A stretch of DNA of 64,000 bases, taken from Xylaria sp. FL1777 (lineage: Eukaryota > Ascomycota > Sordariomycetes > Xylariales > Xylariaceae). Below are positions 1 to 9,789 of this stretch, piece after piece. The first letter of the stretch is position 1. Every line of letters starts with the position of its first letter. Below the pieces are notes generated by a model. That model ran no database searches and was not told the origin of the DNA. It worked only from the letters and a program-made list of their open reading frames with translations. The stretch lies in the NCBI GenBank assembly GCA_022578965.1, contig MU400511.1:620001-684000 (forward strand), read 5' to 3'. Both the position numbers and the translations under genes were made by a program.

Positions 1-1570
1 AGCTATTACTACTAAAGCAATATATATTGCTATATTTATTAATTATTAGCTTTTAAACTGCTATATAATTAAAGCTGTTGTTTTATAACGCATACGCTAC
101 ATTGCTTTTAAATTTTATAATGTTTTAAAAAGCAATATTATATATTATTAAGTTAATAAAAATAAGTTTTTATTTGCATTGCTAGTTTGCTGTTTTTTTA
201 CTAGTAATCTTTCTTTGTTTAGCTATATAAATATTAACATTGTTAGTATTTTTAAACTACTTTTATTTACTTTTTTGCTTATTATTACTGCTTTTTTAAT
301 ACTTTAAAAGCTTTTAAGTTATAATATATATATTGCTTTTGCTTTGTTCTTTTGTTTAACCTTTTTTTAGCAAGCTTTATTTTATGCTACGTATGCTTTT
401 TTGCAGTTTATGCATTTTTGCTTTGCTTTTTGCGTTTTTATTAAGCAGCTTTTCTTTTTTTTTTAGTGCTTTAAAGCTAAGCAATAGCTATACTTTAAGT
501 TTTTGTAGCAATATTTAGCTATATGTTTATACTTATAGTAGTTAAAGCACTACATAACTTTAAGTTCTATAGCAAAAAGTTTACAGTTAAATAGCTAAGC
601 TTTTTATAAAAAGCTATTATTATATATTGCTTTAGCTGCTGTTATGCTGCTTATATATAATAATATTAATATAAACCTAGCTTTTGTGTTTTTAAACAGT
701 ATTTTTTTGTATTTTGTAACTTTAAGGTATTTACTACGTAATAGCTATAATAAATTCTTATTTAAATATATTGCTTTAATGTATTTTGCTAAAATGCTTT
801 TTATTATTAGTGCTGTTTTTTTTTGTTATACTTTTAACTTTTTTTTAAAGGCCTTTATAATTTATTTTTTTTTTTTAGCCCTTTAAAGTATTGTTTTCTT
901 AAAAGTAATTACTATATTTTTGTTATATAGCTTTTTAGTAGTAATTGTGTTGCTGCTAGTAAGCGCTATATTTACTGCTTTAATAATATTAGCTAGTGTT
1001 TTGTTTTTAAGGTTATTAGCTTGTTTTTTAACTTTAATTAATATTTTTTTGTTTTGCTTAAACAGTACTGCTTTATTATTGCAAGCTAGCTATAAAGCTG
1101 CTACTTATACTTAAGATTTTAGCGTGTTTACGTTTAACAAAGTTTATTAAAAAAGCTTTTAAATAGTATTTTTAACGCTTTTTTAATTAGCTTTTATAGT
1201 AGCATTTAAGTTGCAGTAGGTTATAAATATATTAAGGTTATTTCTGTTGTTAAGCCTTGTGCTTTGCTAGCTTTTCCGGGCTTTTTTTAATGTGTGCGCT
1301 ATTTGTGCTTTTTTTGCGTTTCTTTAAAAAGAGATTTCTTTTGCTATTTTTTCTTCCGTTAGCAGCTATAGTACTAGTTTTATAATTTTATTAACTATTT
1401 TTTATATACTAAGAAGTTTATTAGCTTTGCGTTTTTTGTTAAAACGTTACTGCGTTGCAGTTATATTATTAGTAAGTTTTAGTAGCACGTTAGTTGCGTT
1501 TTTAACAAATGGGTTATTTATTATTATTTTTCCGTTTTTTGTTATATCTGCACTTTGCAAATAAAGTATA
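1..1570 (-). pseudogene. LINE (Tad-like) ORF1 remnant with zinc knuckles
   Basis: Read on the minus strand, one frame between about 600 and 300 shows three consecutive nucleic-acid-binding knuckles of the kind found at the C-terminus of ORF1 in fungal non-LTR retrotransposons. Knuckle 1 (508-549) reads CFNCYKYKHIAKYC. Knuckle 2 (about 444-492) has Tyr for its first Cys. Knuckle 3 (370-414) reads CINCKKAYVA, then a stop in the place of the usual Trp, then NKAC. A basic tail follows, and the frame runs on toward position 1, where ORF2 would begin outside the window. Upstream, 600-1570 also has minus-strand coding character, for example a stretch near 1450-1560 that is open apart from Gln/Trp-type stops. 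Stops fit RIP of Gln and Trp codons. The class call rests on the three-knuckle arrangement; assignment to a Tad-type clade is inference. Short plus-strand open frames at 644-886 and 920-1114 are shadows. Confidence 0.6.
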
Positions 1571-2182
1571 ACTTACTTAATAAGTAAAAATTGCTATGCT
1601 AATTTTAGCAATCTTAATTATTTAATAATTAAGCTTAAACTTACAAAGTTATGGTTAAGTGTAAAGAATTCAAAAAAGGTCCTAAGTATTAATATTAAAT
1701 AAAAAACTATAAAAAAGCAAATATAACACCTTTAAACAATAAGTAAAAAAGTTATATAATAAAATATGCAAAAATATCGCAAATAAAAAACAAAAAATTA
1801 AAAACTAAAAAATAAAAACAGTTAAATTTTTAATTATGCTAAGCGCTTTAAGCTTATAGTTTTAACATTTAATTAAGTTAAAATTTTGCAACTTTTTTAA
1901 TAAACTTTAAAACTAAATAGCATAAAACAATATAAACTACTTATTTATTATAACATTATTAAATATATAAATATATTATTAAATTATATTAAGCGCTACT
2001 AAAAAACAAAGTATTTAAAAAACTTTTAATATATAAACAATTAATATAAAAAGCCTTAATAATATTATTTATTGCAAGCTAACTAAAAAAAAAATAAAAG
2101 CAGCTTAAATAGCAATTAGCTTACATAAGTTTTTAATAAGTAAGCTATTTATACTAAAGCTAATAAAAAATAAAAAATTTAA
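1571..2182. other. Anonymous AT-rich flank left of element C
   Basis: No coding frame, RNA gene or repeat was recognised here. The plus strand turns A-rich from about 1640. It may be the 5' part of the LINE to its left or unrelated RIP-mutated DNA. Before C inserted, this sequence continued directly into 30652. Confidence 0.5.
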
Positions 2183-2187
2183 TAAAG
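2183..2187. repeat. Left target-site duplication of element C
   Basis: TAAAG lies directly before the left LTR of C and again directly after its right LTR at 30647-30651. The exact 5-bp match supports the LTR ends TGG...TCA. Confidence 0.85.
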
Positions 2188-2377
2188 TGGTAAGCTAGCT
2201 TAATGAAGTCTAAAAGTTGTTTTTTTATTAAACTAAGTCTTTAAAATAAAGTTTATTAAACTATAATTATACTATGCTAGCTACTTGCGTTTTAAGGAAG
2301 GCGTTTTTAAGAAAACGTTTTAAAGAAGCCTTTTTACGGAAGACTTTTATAGAAAGCCTTCCGTAGAAAGCCTTTTA
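2188..2377 (-). repeat. LTR of element C (3' LTR, left copy)
   Basis: This is a 190-bp direct repeat of 30457-30646. It begins TGGTAAGCTAGC (right copy TAATAAGCTAGC, G-to-A changes) and ends TTTTA against TTTTCA in the right copy, so the ancestral ends were TG...CA. Its distal half holds diverged short repeats containing AAGCC and AACG cores. It is the 3' LTR because the coding remnants run on the minus strand. Confidence 0.85.
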
Positions 2378-2479
2378 TTTGCTTTTTTTTAATAAAAACT
2401 AACGTTTTTATTAGTGCTATTTTAGCGCTTATGTTAATATTTTAGTAAACAATAGTTCTTTTTATAACATTATAATTTT

Positions 2480-2690
2480 AAAATACTGCTTTATTAATAA
2501 TTCTACTAAGAATTCTAGGATACTGCTTTACTAATAATTTTGCTAAAATAATTTTGTTATAACAATTCTGCTATAACAATTTTGTTATAACAACTTTACT
2601 ACAACAATTTTGCTATAATAAATTTACTAAGATAATTTTACTAAAATAATTTTGCTAAAATAGTGTTGCATAAACAATTTTACTAGATAT
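2480..2690. repeat. Diverged tandem array of about 15-bp units in C
   Basis: Repeated motifs of the form AATTTTGCTATAACA recur roughly every 15-16 bp, with transitions between units. The array lies about 100 bp inside the 3' LTR of C, in the region downstream of pol. Function unknown. Confidence 0.55.
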
Positions 2691-3573
2691 TATCTTTAAA
2701 AAGCACTTATTAATTTATATAGCAGCTGTTTTAAAGCTTATATTAACGTTTTAATAAATAATGATCTTTTTAAGGAAACTTAACGTTTTTGCGGAGTTTT
2801 AATATTTTAACCGAGTTGCTTAAAAACGTTAGCAAAAATATGTTAAAAACAAGATAACATTTTAAAAAACATGTTTTTTAAAGTAAATAGGTTGCGTTAA
2901 AGTATAGCAATAGTTAATTGCTAAAAAGGCGTTTTAATTTGCATACGTTTAATGCTTGCTAGTAAAATGTTGTTAAAACTGCTTTAATAACGTAAGCTAG
3001 CAAAAATTATGCTATTAGAAATATAATGCTTATGTTTACGCGAAGTAACAAAAGTATTAAAAATTACAGTTAAATCTTTTTAAGATAATGAGGTTTTAGT
3101 AGCTATTATAGCAAAACTTTGTTTTTTTTTATAAAGCGCGTTATATATTTTTTTGGTAATAATATTGCTGCTTAATGCTTTTTAAACCGCGTAGTAAACT
3201 TTGTTGTTTAAATTTTTTTTAAGGTTAGTTAATTTAACTTTATTAGCTATTATTATGCTTTAAATAGTAATAAGATTATTTATAATGCTTATAGTAGTAT
3301 TATTAACAAAAGGCTTTTAGTTAACTTTAGTTACTAGTATAGCATTTATTTTTTTATTGTTAATAGCATTTTTGCGTAAAGTTTATTGCTTTATATAGCT
3401 AATATAAACTATACTAAAAGGAATAACTTTACGTTTAGCTTATACTGTTTAGTATAAAGTAAAAGTTGCTAAAACTAAATTAATTCTGCTAGTTTTAAGC
3501 TGCTAGGCTAATTTTTAGTACATTTAGCTTTGTATTACATATATAATTAATTTATAGCTTATATTAAAGTCCG
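2691..3573 (-). other. C 3' region, weak minus-strand coding character
   Basis: Parts of this stretch keep minus-strand frames interrupted mainly by TAA/TAG, for example around 3080-3300, but no domain was recognised. It probably belongs to the same unexplained region as the remnant at 3574-4495. Confidence 0.35.
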
Positions 3574-4495
3574 ATTTTATAAAGCTAATAATGTTTTTAG
3601 CTCGCAAAAAGATATTTTTAGCAGTTTATTTTCGTTTAAATAAAGCAATTAGCTTTAATAACGCTTTAGCAAAAGCGTTTTAAAAAGTTCGTAAAGTTTG
3701 CAACTAGTTAAAATTATAAGTATACGCTGCATTAATACTACTTATAAAGTTAATAGTATTATTTTTGTTAGATTTTTTTTAATTGTAGTTTTTATTGTTT
3801 TTGTTAAAAGAAATTGTTTGGGCTTTAACTTTAGGAACATTTTTATTTTTAATGCGCTTTAAGTTTTTGCAGTACTATTAGTACTAATAATTAAGCACTT
3901 TAATATTTTTTGTTATAACTGCTAAAAATACAAGGCTAGTTTGCATAAAAAAAGCTTTAATAACGTTAAAAAAAGTATTAAAACTTTAAATAGCGCTTTT
4001 AAAAATACGTAAAGCTTTAATTTGCTTAAAGGTTAACAAGTTTTTGCACTATAAAGTATATTTATAGTTATTATAAGTATGCTGCTTAGTAATTTCTTTA
4101 AAACGCTTTTTAATAATAGCATATAACTTAAATTTAAATAGCTGCTTATTTAGTGCAATTATAACTAAATGCTAAATAACTACTTTAAAAAACAGTTTTA
4201 TTTGCATTAAGTATTGCTTTAATACTTATTACTAGTACTATTATAATATAATAGCTAAATAAATAAGCTTAGCGTTATTAGTTTTAATAATACGATTAGT
4301 TTAATAATTTTGTTTTTTTGTTTTTGCATTAAAAGCAAAACCTTTAAAATCTTTAGTTGCTTTTAAGATTTTTTTGTATTAGTTATAAGCTTTAGCTTTA
4401 CAAGCTACTAAAATAAAAGCTTAATGCTTAAAAATAGTATATTATAGATTATTTCTATAGTTAAAAGTTAGCTTAGGAACGCTTTTTTTAATAAA
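3574..4495 (-). pseudogene. Unidentified coding remnant downstream of C pol
   Basis: On the minus strand, 4495-4235 and 4135-3574 each read as a long frame interrupted only by TAA/TAG. The second part spans about 190 codons without an evident frameshift. Visible peptides include VPKLTFNYRNNL, KATKDFKGFAFNAKTKK and NVPKVKAQTISFNK. Composition is basic. It lies 3' of the chromodomain of C on the same strand, so it could be an extra ORF of C or an older insertion whose ends are no longer visible. I do not recognise the family and assign no function. Confidence 0.5.
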
Positions 4496-4606
4496 TATAT
4501 TAACTTAGTTATTAAATAACGCTAAGTTTATATAAATAATGGTTTTCTGGTTTTAAGCTATTGCGATTATATGTAAAAAATGCAAAAATTAATAAAAAAA
4601 AACTAA

Positions 4607-4708
4607 TTGTATAAAAAATATAAACGTGCAAGAAATGCAAGCGTGCAAAAGATATAAGCATGCAAAAAATATAGGCGTACAAAAAATATAAGCGTGCAAA
4701 AAATATAA
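4607..4708. repeat. 17-bp minisatellite, six units
   Basis: Six adjacent 17-bp units of the type GCGTGCAAAAAATATAA start at 4607, 4624, 4641, 4658, 4675 and 4692. Units keep several CpA/TpG dinucleotides that RIP usually removes. A minus-strand open frame at 4512-4733 is a by-product of the array. It sits between the chromodomain of C and the unidentified remnant. Confidence 0.8.
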
Positions 4709-4739
4709 AGATCGGTAAAAAAAGAATAAACAAAAAAAG

Positions 4740-5090
4740 TGCGTAAAAAAAACGTTAAGCGTAGTTACATATAAAAAGAATTAATAATGCAAAATGCTTT
4801 TGTTAAAATATAAACATGCGTAAAGTTAAACTAACAAAGCAAAAAAATTAAAGTTAACTAATTAATAATATAAAACGCCTTTTTTAAGATATTAATATAT
4901 ATATAGTTAAAATAGCAAAGCAAAAAAACTAATGTTAACTTAAAAATATAACGTTTATATTAGTATGCTAAGTGTTTAAATAAATAGTTATTTTAAACAA
5001 TAGCATAGTAAATTTACTGTAATATTAGTTTTAAGAATTATGTTTATAATTTTTTAGTTTTATAGTAGTTTTTTTAATACTTTTAGCTAA
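4740..5090. other. Non-coding spacer in C, nothing recognised
   Basis: The stretch between the minisatellite and the apparent end of pol shows no frame or repeat that I can support. Confidence 0.4.
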
Positions 5091-8000
5091 TATTAACTAT
5101 TTGTGCTATTTAAATTCTTTTTTATTTTTAAATTATTTAAAGTTAATAAATGCTTTTTATTGTACTTTTTTATTAATTTTGCCGCATTTTCTATTAGCAG
5201 TACATGCAAATACTATTTGTTATATTAACTTTTATAGCTTTTTTAATATATAAAGTACTTAAGCTGTAGTTTTTTTTTTATATATAAAACGCGTTAAGCT
5301 AAAAGACTTTTAATTTTGTAAAAAACATAATTATTAGTGTTACTTTTTACTAAAATACATTTTAAATGCTTAAACTTTTTATTAAAAGGATTTTGTTCTT
5401 TAAAAGCTAAAAACAAATAAGCAACAAAAACTACTTAGTGCATTTTCTAATATTTAAGGAAATTTAGTTCGTAAGCAAGTTTACTAATACAACAAAGTAT
5501 TATAAATAGTTCTGTTTGTTAAGCAAACTACTTCTTTAGTGGTTTTTTAAGCAAATAATATCTTTTATATAACTTTAAATAAACCTTGTTTTTTGCTTTT
5601 AATTAAACCGGATTATGCTAAGCATTATAGTGTATCTTTATATTAGCTGCAGCAAAATCAATTGCTGTTTTTGTATTCTTTTAATGCATTTATCGCTACA
5701 ATTCAAAATTAAGGGCCTTAAAAAGCACTTTTATAACTAACAAGGTAGTTTTAAGCTTAAAGCTAAAAATAACCTTGTTAGAACTTTGTTTTAGAACTAA
5801 TAATATTGCATTATTAAAATTATGCTATAATATTAAAATAATATTAAGCTATAAAACGTTTTTGCATGCATAAATATAGTAATAAATAGCTATTTTTATA
5901 TTTTGGTTTTGTTTTTTGCTTTAGCTGTTTATTTAAAAATAATAGCTTGTTATAACGCTAAATGTAGTCTTTATTTAAGTTTATAATGTTTACTAAAACT
6001 TAAACATAAACTTGCAATCCTTATTAAAAATAATTTTCTAAGGTATGCTTTAATTGCATAAAAAAAGAACTTTAAGCATAATTATAGCTTATTTTATAGT
6101 TATATATTAAATATAGCCAGGTATTAATAAGCATTTCTTAGAAAATTTACAGGTTATAGTAAAAAAGCAATTATAATAATTATAGCTTAGCATAGCTTAA
6201 AAGGTGTTTGCTAAAAGTACTTTTAAGAAGCTTATAATAAAGTTTATTATTAATGTATAAAAAAGTATAGCTAGTTTATAAATAAGCTTAAGTTCTTTTA
6301 ACGCTTTATAATAGTTAGTTGTATATTTAAAGCAAGCTAAGCAATATTGCTTATAGTTATAAATCTATTTAGATATATTATAAATTATAAAATTTTGTAA
6401 CTTATAAAGCATTTTTTTAAGTTTAAAATAGTGTTTGTTATTATAGGCTATATAGAAAAGGTTTTAATAATAAGTAGCTAAAATACAAAAGCATTATAAG
6501 CTGTTTTAATAAACAGTATAAAAAAGCCCGTTGTTAAAACGGTAAAAAAATAGAACTAATAGCTTATGCTTAACCTTTAAGTTCTTTATATCTTTTTGCT
6601 GTTTTTGTAATGTTTTAAAAATATTAGCAAAATAAAAGTTGTTTAAATATTTTTATGCTAGCTTTATATGCTATTTAGCGTTAATAACAACCTTTGTTTT
6701 AGCAAAGTAGCTAAAATCGTTAATAATATTTTTAAGCTATTTGTTAGTTTTATTAAATATAATAGTAAAGTTCTAAAGATTTAAAATAGTTAAAAGTTAA
6801 CTAAAAGCATTTAGCACTAAATTAACACAACTAAATATATATTATATATTTAATTAAAACTGCAATAAGTAAATAAAAGCCGTTATAAGTTTAACATTAA
6901 GCTTTATAATATTTATAGATTATAAATTAGTTTAATTAATAATTTCCTAGGTAGCCTTATAGTTCGTTAAAACTACTACTAAGAAAATGCAGAACTAAAG
7001 TTATATTTGCAACTAATAATATAACTACATAAAGCTAAACATCTTTAACTTAGTTATGCTATATTTGCTTTTGTTTTATGTTAAAACTTTACTAAAAAAC
7101 ATTACTAAGCAAATAAAGTTAACTAGAATATATTAACTATTTTATTTATTATTAAGGTAAAAAATTATAACTTTATACTTGCGTTCGCAAAAAGCGTTTA
7201 TTTTAAAAAAAGAAATATAAAAATAATCCTAGTAAACTAAATAACTCGTTTTTGTAAGCTGCATTTATAATATGCAAAAATTTTCCTTTTTTTTTAAAGT
7301 AAAGTTAAACTAAACTTTTAACGTTTATTGTTGTTGCATAATTACTGTTATTAGTATAGCTTTCAAATTACAACTGTTTGCTAAAAGTTTAGTTTTATGT
7401 GCTTATAAAAGTGCTAGCTTTTGTTAGTACTATGGAATAAATCTTTTAAGAAAACTAACTATACTAATATATATTTTTAATATAGCTAAAGTGCGTAGCA
7501 AAGCTATTTTTTGTATAGCAAAAACTTGATTTTCTATTGTTGCTATTTTGAAACTATTTATAAAAAAACTAAGCAAGCGAACAAAAAAATAAGCTACAAA
7601 AGATTTTGCAGGTTTAAAGCTTAAGTTAATACTTTTAAAAAAATCTAAAACAGCAAAAATATAATTAAAATGCTCGAAGGCTGTTTTTAAGTATATAATA
7701 ACGTTATTAATATAAGCTGCATAATAACGCGCATATAAAGCTAGTTTATTATTTATAAACTATTAAGCAAAACTAAAGCTATTTTAAAACTTTATTAAAG
7801 CTATAGTAAATACTTTTAGTTCTTGCAAAGAAATTATTACTATGTAGTTATAATAGCTAAGCTAAACTAGCAACTAGTAAAAAAACTTTAAATAATTTAC
7901 AACAGTAATATAAGCGTAACTTTGTAGTTTTGCAATAATAGCTTTTTAAGTAAATAAAAAGTAAATATTAAAAACAATAATGTAATTTAAAGCACAAAGA

Positions 8001-9300
8001 TTAACTATTATATAACTTTTTTTAACCTTGTTTATAATTCTTTAAGTAATAAAAACTAAGCAGCTAAAAGAAATAAAATGCTTTATAAAGTATAGTTTAC
8101 TTTTAAAATGCATTTTATTAAAAACTTGATTTATAAGCTTTTTGTTTTTTAGTTCAAAAGCATAAAAACGTATAGTAAATATAACTTAGTATTATTATTT
8201 TTTAACAAAGTTAACCCTTATTATGTTGTTTTTATTTATAATAATTATACTTTACGTTTGCTAAGTTACGTAGCTTTTAAGCAGCGCTTTTAGCTTATTA
8301 GCATGTTTTTGGTTTTTTGCATAAACATAAATGCTATTTTGTGTTTTTATAAAGGGAACCTCTTTAGAACGCTAAGCCTTAAGTAATAATAACGTTTTGC
8401 TAGCTACTTTAGATTTTTTAAAAGTGGCCTAAATATTTTAAGCTGTAGCGTTTGCTAACAAAAGCAACGCAAAAATATTTTCCTTAATATTAAATTTATA
8501 AATTATTTAAAAATTGTTAGCTAAGCTGTTTTAATTAATAGCTATAGCAGTTATTGCAAAGCTAGCTTTGTTTTAAGTAGTATTAATATACGCGTTTGCT
8601 TTATAGTTTTTAATTATATTAAAACAAGTTTTTTATTAAATATATATAAACTTATTAGTATAGTTAAGGAAAAAAACAGCTTTAATATTGTTAGAAACTA
8701 TAGCTATAATAGCGCTATTAATAGCTAGCTTAAAGATATAATCCTGCAGGAAGCTTTTTTAATTATATAGCAAAAGATTTATATATATTACTAGTACTGC
8801 TATTATTAAGTATAGCAGTACAACAATATTAAACGCTATAATTGCTTGTTAAGTAATAAAAGTGCTTTTATAAACAATAGTAATTAGCATAATAATGTTT
8901 AAATAAGCTTTAAATGCTATTATGCTTAAAGTAAAGTCAATTATTGCGCAGTAAGCATTAAAAAATTCCGTTCTAAGAAATAGATTAAGTTTTAAGTTAT
9001 TTATAATTTATGCTGCAATATTAAATTTTACGCGTTTTTTAGTGCTGTTCTAGTTATAATTATAAACGGAAAAAAAGAATTCCGCTTTAGTAAACAAAGT
9101 TACTACACTTTTAATGCTTTTTATAAATAAAGTTTCACTTTATAGTTAAAGGGCATAAAGCGCAAAAGTCTTTAGCTATGCTTTTTTTACTATAATAGTT
9201 AAGCAACTAATATTTATATATATAGAAGTAATTTTAGAACTGTTTTAAATAGTAGCTTTTAACTAAAAATAAGTATAAAAAGCTAAACAGTAAATATAGT
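5090..9300 (-). pseudogene. pol: C pol remnant: RT, integrase, chromodomain
   Basis: Three segments are recognisable on the minus strand. At 7700-7717 the RT active site reads AYINNV (YxDD with both Asp changed to Asn), followed by IIYLKTAFEHFNYIFAVLDF and, near 7600, a KSFVAYFFVRLL stretch as in fungal Ty3/gypsy RT. At 5665-5465 the integrase C-terminus reads AIDFAAANIKIHYNA, then KNKVYLKLYKRYYL and KLAYEL. At 5260-5139 a chromodomain reads KYFIY*KSYKS, then a Trp-to-stop position and LLIENAAKLIKKY. Stops fall where relatives have Trp, Gln or Arg. RNase H and the integrase core should lie at about 7.4-5.7 kb but were not resolved residue by residue. The N-terminal limit, close to the A1 insertion, is uncertain. 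The gene is dead. Confidence 0.82.
5139..5260 (-). pseudogene. Chromodomain of element C
   Basis: The minus-strand frame reads KYFIY, a stop, KSYKS, a stop, YNK, a stop, YLHVLLIENAAKLIKKY. The stops occupy the Trp and neighbouring positions of the canonical chromodomain core, which is roughly YLVxWKGYGPExxxW. Chromodomains at the end of pol define chromoviruses and direct integration to modified chromatin (family knowledge). Confidence 0.75.
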
Positions 9301-9411
9301 GCATAGCAAAAAAGTTTAATTAAAATAAAACAGTGTTAAAAACGTTATTAGCTATAAATGTAGCATTATTATATAGTTTAAATTAAGCAGTTTTTTTGGA
9401 GTTAATTTTAA

Positions 9412-9415
9412 CTAC
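9412..9415. repeat. Left target-site duplication of A1
   Basis: CTAC precedes the left LTR and TTAC follows the right LTR (27961-27964). The single C/T difference is explicable by RIP. Element A2 has a 4-bp exact pair (ATAT), supporting a 4-bp duplication for this family. Confidence 0.55.
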
Positions 9416-9719
9416 TAAAATAAAGTAGTATAATCGCGCAAAATTTACTACAACACTTTAATTGTAAAAAAATAAGTTATAACTTACGCATTTAAATAAT
9501 TAAGCTATATATAAATTAAAAAATTAAACAATTAATTAAAAAGCTATTTAATAATATAAATAAAGCAACTATAGCTAGTTTTTATAATATTAAGCATAAT
9601 AGTTAAATCTATACTATAAAATTTAACATAATACTTATATTTTTATTTTTACTATATAATTTAGCTTAAACTTATTTTAACTAGCTAGTTAGCTTATTTA
9701 GCTACTTTATTTTATTTTA
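9416..9719 (-). repeat. A1 3' LTR (left)
   Basis: 304-bp repeat shared with 27657-27960, 31033-31336 and 63557-63860. It begins TAAAATAAAG (ancestrally probably TG) and ends in CTTTA-type sequence (ancestrally probably CA). An internal CGCGCAAAATTT motif near the start varies between copies by C/T changes. Confidence 0.9.
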
Positions 9720-9736
9720 ATTTTTCTTTATTAAAA
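9720..9736 (-). promoter_or_regulatory. Polypurine tract of A1
   Basis: Read on the minus strand, AATAAAGAAAAAT abuts the left LTR. A purine-rich tract at this place primes plus-strand DNA synthesis and marks the adjacent LTR as the 3' LTR. Confidence 0.6.
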
Positions 9737-9789
9737 TATAGCTGCTTTTAGTTTATTTTAATACTTATAATTATAAAGTTCTTTATTTT

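Noticed and set aside
644..1114. Two plus-strand open frames of 80 and 64 codons
   Set aside because: Hydrophobic low-complexity shadows of the A-rich minus strand that carries the LINE ORF1.
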